In this document: positions 56,201 through 64,000 of the stretch, in pieces
Layout: each line of letters starts with the position of its first letter
Numbering within the stretch: position 1 is the first letter of the stretch
Assembly: GCA_022419385.1 (NCBI GenBank)
Contig: JAJUBI010000005.1
Span: forward strand, 558,001 to 622,000
Direction of reading: 5' to 3'
Source of the DNA: Paraconiothyrium sp. Pb-2020
Taxonomy: Eukaryota; Ascomycota; Dothideomycetes; Pleosporales; Didymosphaeriaceae
DNA length: 64,000 nucleotides
Position numbers and translations under genes: made by a program
Notes under the pieces: generated by a model
The model's database searches: none
The model's input: the letters and a program-made list of their open reading frames with translations, nothing else
Told to the model about the DNA's origin: nothing

Positions 56201-57324
56201 TGTGGCTCTAGGACGCGCTGGTGCAGGTAATGTCAGCAGCTACTTGCCCGTCATCCTCTCTACTATGGGTCAGCCATCGAGCCCGCAGTATCTTCTGTTA
56301 CATTCGATAAAGGAGATCCTCCAGCAAGACACGGAGTCAGAAATCTCACCCTTCGCGTCGCACCTATGGAACAACCTTGTGGCAGCCGCACAAGCCGAGG
56401 ATAACAAAGCTATTGGCGCAGAATGTATTGGTAGGCTCACGATCATTGAGCCGAAGACCTTCCTACCGCAACTGCGGGTAAGCATCACCAAAACAGCCTC
56501 GTTAGTACGACACTAATAATGCATCGCAGGCTTTCCTTGGTGATCAAAACGTCCGCGTTCGGGGCATGGTTATCTCAGCTTTACGTTACACGCTTGCCGA
56601 TACCGATGAGGCTTATGACGAATACCTCCGCCCTATTGTTGTGCCAATGCTCATCCAGATGCTCTCTGAGACTGACCTCGACAATCGTCGCCTAGCTCTA
56701 ACGACATTCATGTCGGCGCTGCGCAACAAGCCCGACATCATTTTGCCAGCTCTTGAGCAGCTCCTACCGCTCACAATGAACGAAACGGTAATCAAGCCCG
56801 AGTTGATCCGTGAAGTCCAGATGGGCCCGTTCAAACACAAGGTAGATGATGGTCTGGAAATCCGCAAGAGCGCATATGAGGCTCTATACGCTCTTCTCGA
56901 GAATGCCTTCTCGCGTCTTTCGCCCACCGATCTTGATGAATGCTACGACCGAGTTGTGGCTGGTATTACTGATGAGCATGATGTCCGCATCATGTGCAAC
57001 CTGATGCTCACCAAGTTGATGCATCTTTCGCCTGAACGAACCCACCATCGCCTCGAGGTCATCTCTAATTCGTTCCGCGCCGTTCTATCTATTAAGCCCA
57101 AGGACAACGCTGTTAAGCAAGAGCTGGAGAAGCTGCAAGAGGGCTGCAAGGGCGTGCTCAAAGTCTCTATCTTACTGAACAAGCAGATGGGCACCGAGAG
57201 CGGTGTTCAGGGTCAAGATGACCCGCAGCTGCGAGCGTGGGCTGGCTACTGGGACTGGATAACCAAAGAGCATGCCCTTGCCCTGAAGGCCGCTACGGAT
57301 GAGTTGAAGGACCGTGACCATTAG
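53211..57324 (+). CDS. cand1: Cullin-associated NEDD8-dissociated protein 1 (CAND1/TIP120)
   Basis: Three exons (53211..54052, 54098..56477, 56530..57324) join to 1338 aa. The protein is HEAT repeats throughout. The family start is NVTQLLPKLNDDDPDFRFMALSDL. An acidic stretch at residues about 340-410 (runs of Asp and Glu such as GGDDDDDDDAMASDEEDA) and the C-terminal TIP120 domain (NVRVRGMVISALRYTLAD, IREVQMGPFKHKVDDGLEIR, KSAYEALYALLE) are diagnostic. CAND1 binds unneddylated cullins and exchanges substrate receptors of cullin-RING ligases. The ATG at 53211 gives MAPSSSIPPNP; the open frame upstream has no other ATG. The length matches ascomycete orthologues. Confidence 0.93.
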
Positions 57325-57758
57325 TGGTGGGCTGGTTTGGCCGATTACTTGTCAACGTACCACCGGCTTCGGCAACCGTGATGCTTATATGATTATTGAG
57401 CGATGCATTTCTACAGCATAGTTGGCATGAGTATGATCAGCGGGTTACCATAGATAGCTCGCTAGACTAAAAGCGAATACGAGGAATATGATATCCAGGA
57501 GCAGCTTGACTAAGCGTTTAACTTAATTTTCCCATGATCACAGAAAGTTTTCACTCCCTAGTAGATGCAGACACAACGCAGGCATGTTTTAGCTATTCGA
57601 GCGAATCATAATGCTCGGCTAAACCTGCCCTGGAATTTAGTCATCAACCATCACGGTACCAGCACCTTCAAAATGTTCCTTCAGCCACTCCACCAAAACT
57701 TACACTCCTATTGTACACGACAAAACAACAAAAAAGGAGTTGATATCAACTATATCGA
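57325..57758. other. Intergenic gap
   Basis: 434 bp between two same-strand genes, holding the cand1 3' flank and the next promoter. No gene seen. Confidence 0.5.
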
Positions 57759-59174
57759 ATGGGTCGCGCAGAGAGGTCGCAAGGCCTGGCTCCTCCCGCA
57801 ATCAGGAAAGATATCCGCGCAAAACAGGCTCGTCACATCGTTAATAAGGTCGTTCCCGTGATATTAGCATCGAATACAAGAGCGAGGAAGGGCGTCAATG
57901 GGAGTGAGCTCATAGTTGATCCGGAGCCCGTTCCTTCACAGCCCGAAAAGGAGAACAAAGAGAGAGACGACACCGCCCTCGACGAAGCAAAATACATCAA
58001 GCGCAAAGGCCAAGGGCGACGAAAAGCAAAGAACGTATCCCAAGATGCCGACCCCGAGGACTCAAAGCCCATTACGAAAGAACCAAGGAGAAAAGAACCA
58101 GTCTCCGTCCCACTCTCCACCCTCACACTCGATGACCGCCCGCCCATCAAACTCCGCGTCCTGACAACTGACATCCTAACCGCGGCACAGACGCTCACCA
58201 GCAAAGCACGCAACCAGCCAAACCCATGTATCCTGAACATGGCGTCCCCGCTGCGCCCCGGCGGCGGCGTCCTCGCAGGCGCAACGTCCCAGGAGGAGTA
58301 CCTCTGCGCGCGCACCACGCTGCTGCCCTCCCTCAACGACGCCTTCTACCGCCTCCCCGAAGTAGGCGGCGTGTTCACGCGCGACGTCCTCGTGTTTCGG
58401 AACCATCTCGCTCTGGGTGACGCCAAGGGTGAACTGCCGCCTACAGAGCGGTGGTACGTGGACGTTGTTTCCGCAGGCATGCTACGGTTTCCTGACCTGG
58501 AAGGCGAGGAGGAGGAAGTGAAGCGATTGAGTCGGAAGGATAGGCGGCTGGTGGAGGCGAAGATGAGGGGCGTGTTGCGCATAGCGTGTGCGAAGGGTGT
58601 GAGGAAGATTGTGCTTGGGGCGTGGGGGTGTGGTGCGTATGGGAATCCGGTGGGGGATGTTGCGGAGGCGTGGAGGTCGGTGCTTGTTCCTTCGGGGCAG
58701 GGCAGTAAGAAGGGTAAAGGTATGCAGGTATTGGAGACGTGGCCTGGTCTCCAAGAGGTGGTGTTCGCTATTTCGAATAGGAAAATGGCAAACGATTTTG
58801 CGGAGGCGTTTGGGGGGGTTGAAGTCGAAGGTGGACATGATACCCATGACGACGATGAAGAGGATGGTACGGATGAGGTAGCTGAGGAGTTAAAGGCGAA
58901 GATTGTCGAGATGGAAGGTCAGGTGGAGAAGGTGTGGAATCCGGAGCTGAAGCATAGAATGGGCATCATTCTGGAAGGCCTAAGGACGCAGCTTAGCGAG
59001 CGAGAGAGACGGCGAGGAAGTGATGATAGGGAAGAGGAAGAAGGACTTATTGGAGGCTCTGACTTGTCTGATGAGGACGAAACGAGTTGGGTAGGTTTGA
59101 GTGGGAATGGAGATGAAGAAGAGGAGGTATTGCATTATAGTAGCGATGAGTGGCAAGTTAGTCCTTTTGATTAG
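57759..59174 (+). CDS. Microbial-type PARG catalytic-domain protein
   Basis: A single exon of 471 aa. Residues about 135-340 show the macrodomain-derived PARG fold (TIGR02452/DUF2263): CILNMASPLRPGGGVLAGAT, the QEE motif in TSQEEYLCARTTLLPSL, KGVRKIVLGAWGCGAYGNPV near its end. The GGG-x6-QEE pattern holds the catalytic glutamates of poly(ADP-ribose) glycohydrolases. The N-terminal 130 residues are basic and linker-like. The C-terminus has a coiled-coil stretch and acidic runs (EEEEGLIGGSDLSDEDE). The protein probably hydrolyses ADP-ribose polymers in nucleus or cytosol, though some family members bind other ADP-ribose ligands. Coding GC is high at 58140-58420, typical of a constrained domain. 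Confidence 0.88.
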   Translation: MGRAERSQGLAPPAIRKDIRAKQARHIVNKVVPVILASNTRARKGVNGSELIVDPEPVPSQPEKENKERDDTALDEAKYIKRKGQGRRKAKNVSQDADPEDSKPITKEPRRKEPVSVPLSTLTLDDRPPIKLRVLTTDILTAAQTLTSKARNQPNPCILNMASPLRPGGGVLAGATSQEEYLCARTTLLPSLNDAFYRLPEVGGVFTRDVLVFRNHLALGDAKGELPPTERWYVDVVSAGMLRFPDLEGEEEEVKRLSRKDRRLVEAKMRGVLRIACAKGVRKIVLGAWGCGAYGNPVGDVAEAWRSVLVPSGQGSKKGKGMQVLETWPGLQEVVFAISNRKMANDFAEAFGGVEVEGGHDTHDDDEEDGTDEVAEELKAKIVEMEGQVEKVWNPELKHRMGIILEGLRTQLSERERRRGSDDREEEEGLIGGSDLSDEDETSWVGLSGNGDEEEEVLHYSSDEWQVSPFD

Positions 59175-59775
59175 ATTGGATGATCTTGAGATGATGTTAG
59201 CTTCAAATTCATCAAGGTACGAGGTGTGCTATTGTAGACTCGCGATTCGCTAGAAGTACAGGTCGATGGTTTCACGCAAAAGTGTACAAACTCAGAAATC
59301 TACATAGTGCCTCTACGATACAGCTATCAACGCTGAGCGTGAGACTAATTGAAAGGGCTGTAGAGTTCACGAAACAGTGTTTTCCCGTCAAAGCTGGTAT
59401 AGCACATCTTGAGACCAGACATGTATTGCATGCTGCGGACGCTCAACCTATGTGAAGACAGAGAATGTTCACGCGGCGTCTCTCTTCACCGTTTGACTCT
59501 AGAAAGCCCATACCGAAATGCCACCGCTCGCCGACATATCGTACGTCGATGAAAAGAGTGTAGTCTATAAGTCGTGATAGACTGGGTTTATGACGCTTTT
59601 TGGAGGGGTCCAAGCGGGGTTAAGTCGTAATTCCGTGCAGCGTCATACAAGTATCCTACCTCCTACTGTCGATCATAGCCAGGCCGAAGAATAAAAAGCC
59701 TTTGGAGTCGCACTTTTACCACATAAGCTTGCATGCATTGTGATCTACTCGCGCCGATTCTGACAGCATAGAACA
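59175..59775. other. Intergenic gap
   Basis: 601 bp between two same-strand genes, with no recognisable feature. Confidence 0.5.
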
Positions 59776-60865
59776 ATGGCCGCCAAATTCCCACAGCGCA
59801 AGATTGGGGAGGATAGTGTCTCTGCGCAAGGACTTGGGTGCATGGGAATGACTTTTGCCTACACGTCATTCGGAGGCTACGATGATAGCGAGTCGCTCGA
59901 GGTTCTGAGCCGCGCAGCGGACTTGGGCATCACGTTCTGGGACACCAGCGACATGTACACCTACCCTTCTCCCCATCTTTCGAAACTCCACTAACAAGCC
60001 GCCCTATAGCTACGGTCCACACACAAACGAGAAGCTACTCGGACGCTGGTTCGCCCAAACCGGCCGCCGCAAGGAAATCTTCCTCGCCAGTAAATTCGGC
60101 AACCTCATAGATGCAAACGGCCAACACGCCGTGAGAGGCGACCGTGAATACGTGAAGCAAGCTTGCACCGCAAGTCTCGAGCGCCTCGGCGTCGAGCAAA
60201 TCGATCTGTACTACCAGCACCGCGTCGACACCACGGTTCCCATCGAAGAGACCGTCGCCGCCATGGTAGAGCTGAAAAACGAAGGAAAGATCCGGTATCT
60301 AGGCCTGTCCGAGTGCTCAGCGCAGACGCTCCGTCGCGCGCACAAAGTGCATCCGATAGCCGCAGCGCAGATGGAGTACTCGCCCTTCGCGCTGGAAATC
60401 GAGAGCGAGCAGACTGAGTTCTTAAGAACGGCTAGGGAGCTGGGTGTAAAGATCGTCGCGTATTCGCCGCTCGGACGAGGCTTCTTGACAAACACCATCA
60501 AGAGCCGCGCCGATTTGGATCCGTCTGATAACCGTGCGAAGCATCCGCGGTTCAGCGAGGAGCTTTTCGACGACAATCTTAAGCTCGTGCAGGCGTTGGC
60601 GGATGTTGCAAAGGAGAAGGGGTGTACGGCGGGCCAGCTTTCTCTGGCGTGGGTGGCTGCTCAGGGGGACGACATCATCCCTATTCCGGGTACGAAGCGC
60701 GTGAAGTACCTGGAGGAAAATGCTAAGGCCTCGGACATTACGCTTTCGAGCGACGAACAGCAGAGGGTTCGCCAGGCTATTGAGAGCGTCGGAGGAACGA
60801 AGGGCGCGCGGTATCCGCCTGCTATGTTAGCAAAGTGTTTCGGTGATAGTCCGGAATTGCCTTGA
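59776..60865 (+). CDS. Aldo/keto reductase (AKR13/YakC type)
   Basis: Two exons (59776..59954, 60010..60865) join to 344 aa; the intron has a GTACAC donor and a TATAG acceptor. The barrel carries VSAQGLGCMGMTFAY, FWDTSDIYGPHTNEKLLG with the catalytic Tyr (about residue 61, rebuilt by splicing), FLASKFG (Lys), and LYYQHRVD (the His position), followed by YLGLSECSAQTLRRA and the NADPH-binding IPIPGTKRVKYLEENAKA. These fit NADPH-dependent AKRs of the group close to yeast YakC and pyridoxal reductase. The substrate is unknown. A pyridoxal link to Pdx2 in this window is possible but is not shown by position. Confidence 0.9.
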
Positions 60866-63800
60866 GTAGGCGCCAGCTCGACGCTGCTTTGTCTCTTTCT
60901 CGTCGCGTCTGAATCCTTGTGTACTCCGAATAGATCGTCCAATGCTTTTCACGCTCAGTGGTGGTAGCTGTGTCTTGAAAGCAGGATGTAGAATTCTTGA
61001 GTGGTAAACTCAAGTGGGAATCTGTCGTATCACACCGGCGCATCAGGAATCTACAACAGTAGCTTCAAGCATCTTTGAGACCAGTCTGTTAGAATTGAAC
61101 TTGTCTCGAATCAAGACTGGCAGTGTACATGCTAATGCTCAGAAAGATTGAAGGAAAACAACAATGGACAATACTTAAACTTCGTAAACGCAGATGTCAG
61201 AGTGTTATTCGGCAACTGGGCGTTGAGAGATGATGGCAACGTCTTAGACAGAGCGTTGCTGCACTCGCCTTTCACGCGATGGACAGTTGACTTACCTAGA
61301 CAATGATGAAGTTGCGTGTTCGACTACTATTGCTTGCTGCTGTTCACTTGATCAATCAATCCACAAAGCAATGGAGACATAACGCTGGCCCGCATCCACG
61401 ACGTGATGTCCCGGCTTATTGTGACGTGACAGACGGCTGCTCACCGTATCGAGTCTTGCATTCGACAGTGACACCGAGTGGAACATATCAATAGCGTGGA
61501 GGCGCTGTATCGATGGGGTCTCGCGTTATTCCTGCCATGTCTCGGGTAGCGTCTGTCAGACACTCGCAGTGTGATACGGGACAAGTACTGCAATTATTGA
61601 GGGCTTGGCGAATAGGCTTGCAGTTTGTGGGATATCGAACCAGTGCCGATGAGAGGAAGCTGCCGAGTCAGGATCTTCGGTCTCGACGAGCGCTGCTCCT
61701 CTTCTGAGAAATTGAATAAAGAGATAAGTATGCACAAATTGCTCTACTTCTCGCAGTGATGCAGGACAATGTACGCAGATCTGTACCACTCAATTGCATG
61801 GCAACTATCGAGTCGGTCTGAATCTGCTTTCGTGCAGTGCGGCATTTGGTGGGCTCCGCATATAGCTTTCTTGCGGGACGCCTAAGGAGAAGAACATCGC
61901 GCCCGTCAATATGGACAACGAAGCCTAACCAGCGAGACTTCCCCTGAAGTGCCTTGCCTAGTGAGCCAGCCACCGTAGATCATCCGGCGAAGGCTCCGCA
62001 TAGGCGCATATGCAGTGAGCGGGCCTTGGGATGTTGTATGTCGATCATTCTCGCAATTGCATATTGCGGCAACATAAGCACATAGATCTAGAAGGTGTAA
62101 GTTTCATGTACGCATACTCAAATCGATATGCAAGGTCACGGACAAGAAAGCCAAGCCCGCAGTGTGCTGCAGCTAACTGGAAGGTGCTGCGGAATGTCCC
62201 TTCCTGACGAGGGAGTGTTGTTGTATTGCGCCAAGAGTGAGCTTGTGACGCTTGTACAAGCGGAGGGTAATCATGTCATATAGAGTTCGTCGGGAGGGAG
62301 ACTTGGCTCGGGCTGTACCACGCTGTGATCCTCTTGGCGTACTCTATCCGTTTTGACTGACATCGAAGATTTCGGGCAATTGATGCAAAACCGATCTGCG
62401 GACACCGTCTCGACTCTCCTTTCATAGAGACGCTCTTTTACCAAGTCCATCGGCACTTTCATGTCAATTATCCGGAATAGGCTCCTACTGTCGTTTTCGA
62501 GCAGTATGTTTGACTCTCTCAGATCATGGGTAAGCCTACATGTCCCATTCGACGTGAGAGGCAACGCAAGTCCCAGCGCCAATTTTCATGGTATCGCCTT
62601 ACGTGTACTGTCTCATGTCTGTCGAGACACTCAACCGGCTAGTGGCGATTCGTGCGCACATGTGTTGTCCGCGCCAAGGAACGGACGTTTCGTGCTATGT
62701 TTCTACCAGACGATCGGACCTCCGCGAGACGCTGGTATTCAAGCACGGATACTTAGGCAGAGTTCTTGTTGGTACATGTTGCAATCTCTCTGCATGCTCA
62801 TCTGCTCCAGAATGGTTACAGTTGGTGCCAAGCGCGGAATTCAAACGCTGAGCTTGCCAAGGATTCCGTCGCGGCGTGCGCGCCTGCCAAGGGCGGTGCA
62901 ATGGAGGCTGCATCCAGATGGGGAATTTACAGTTCATCAAGGGTAATTGCCAAGCGGATGCTGGTCCTTCGTGACCATTTCTGTACACCATCGGAACAAT
63001 TAGGAAGGCGGCTTTGCATTGTAGACGATCGCGATTTGGCGAAAAGGCTGACGTGCAGACTGGGCGGCGCATCACTGAGATCTCCCGCCTTGGGCGTGGT
63101 GTTGATGGAAGATCTGCAAGATTTCCAGAAGGCATGTATGTTCGAGATCCGGCATGGCGCCGAGGCGCCGAGACGCCAAGAATTGATGCATACATATCTC
63201 TTGTCGAATGTCGCACGTCAACAGGACGAAGGGAAGCCTCGTCTTGGTACTGCAGCCAAGTGGTCGTGAAGATCGTTGAAGTCTATGTACTCGCGGGTTA
63301 GATTGAGGTCGAAGGGGAGCTCGGGAGACGCATCGATGCACATCAGGAGGCTCCACACAGTCTGAGTCCACGAGTAGAAAGAGCTCACGTGCTTCGTTCG
63401 GACCGATGAACCCCCACGAGGGCTGAGGATGCAATTATTCATCGCGATGTGACTTCCCGCCTGAGATAACTTGTCCGCTACTGCAAGTGCGGTGTGTACG
63501 ACTGTGGGGGAAAATATGGGGTGCGTAACAGTGGACCACTAGGATGCGGGAGTCGTGTTTTGAGAGCCGCACGGTAAGACTCACCGCCATAACGAGTGTC
63601 CACTCACGCGACCACAGAGAGCGTTATTTGATGCTACGAACAAAGCTGACCAGTCAGACATTGATCTGCACGACGCAGAAAGTGAAGCTGCAATTGCCAG
63701 AGATCCAAGATCGGCCTGCATGGGAGCGTCTGAAGAACTACAGGAGCGATGCAAGAGGTCACAAGCTCCATACGCATTTCAAGAGCGGTCAAAGTTAGTT

Positions 63801-64000
63801 TGCTCCATTGTGGGGGTGAAGAAGCACTCGGGAGCAAGGAGACACTGGACACAGCCCGAGCAGCTTGAGTCGGATCTTGGAGCCAGTCACCGGGCTCGGA
63901 TGAGGTTGTTGTATTGGTTCCGATAAATGAAGTCGACGACCATCGAATGGTATTAGACTCTTTGCGGGGTTTCCGTGGGGTTGGGCGCTGTTGTACAACC
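60866..64000. other. Gene-poor right end
   Basis: 3.1 kb with no intact gene. Overlapping frames on both strands (the longest about 170 codons, at 62766-63269 on the plus strand) have no recognised domain. A kinase-loop-like relic at 62271-62582 is listed separately. No inverted-repeat or LTR ends seen. Confidence 0.4.
62271..62582 (-). pseudogene. Possible relic of a kinase-fold (APH/choline-kinase-like) gene
   Basis: The frame reads LTHDLRESNILLENDSRSLF then RIIDM, which resembles the catalytic loop (His-x-Asp-Leu-x4-Asn-Ile-Leu) and the following Ile-Ile-Asp metal site of fungal phosphotransferases. No ATG starts this frame and no clear N-lobe can be read upstream, though a coding-like stretch at 63218-63442 on the same strand (WSLLMCIDASPELPFDLNL) could be an older part. 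The flanks have stops in all frames. The match is short, so chance is possible. Confidence 0.25.

Noticed and set aside
61303..61494. 63-residue frame with a hydrophobic start (MMKLRVRLLLLAAVHL)
   Set aside because: Could be a tiny secreted protein, but it has only two cysteines, no promoter sign and no neighbouring support.
62766..63269. 167-codon plus-strand frame
   Set aside because: The longest frame of the right end, but no domain; minus-strand frames of equal length overlap it.

Overview
The window looks like a chromosomal segment of a filamentous ascomycete (Pezizomycotina, most likely Dothideomycetes). Genes are split by short introns of about 45-125 nt with GT(A/G)NGT donors and CTRAC branch sites. 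The gene content is typical of that group: HET-domain proteins, a CFEM/Pth11-type receptor, copper polysaccharide monooxygenases, a Sfp-type PPTase and a bacterial-type PARG. The class-level assignment is inference from gene content only. Exon joins were worked out by hand; nearly all close in frame, which is the main support for the models.

Left part (1-13 kb). The 3' end of an unidentified gene runs in at the left edge. It is followed by a HET protein whose frame continues through one intron into Cys/His zinc fingers, and by a BIM1-like (X325) copper protein. A housekeeping block comes next: Nup82 is divergent from the cap-binding subunit CBP20, and the PLP-synthase glutaminase Pdx2 is divergent from the PPTase.

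Middle part (13-49 kb). This is mostly metabolic and accessory: DJ-1/PfpI, a DAO-type flavoprotein, an SDR, a CFEM-GPCR with a GC-AG intron, nitronate monooxygenase, a GFA-family pseudogene, a second HET gene, a GPI-anchored protein, an AA9 LPMO, a TmpA-like transmembrane oxidoreductase with broken frame, an NmrA-like protein, a membrane-anchored spermidine-synthase-fold protein, a CCDC97-like protein, an MFS permease, an FAD monooxygenase, a large unrecognised type I membrane protein, a two-domain fungal orphan and an ankyrin protein. Long gene-free gaps lie between them.

Right part (49-64 kb). A PLAC8 gene with a one-base frame break is followed by a predicted mitochondrial acidic protein, CAND1 (cullin-RING exchange factor), a PARG-domain protein and an aldo/keto reductase. 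The last 3.1 kb hold no intact gene, only a possible kinase-fold relic.

No tRNA, rRNA, CRISPR array or intact transposon was recognised. I saw no single operon-like novel system. The strongest unusual points are the HET-zinc-finger fusion, the GC-AG intron in the CFEM receptor, three genes with decayed or broken frames (GFA, TmpA-like, PLAC8), and the unrecognised proline-rich type I membrane protein.
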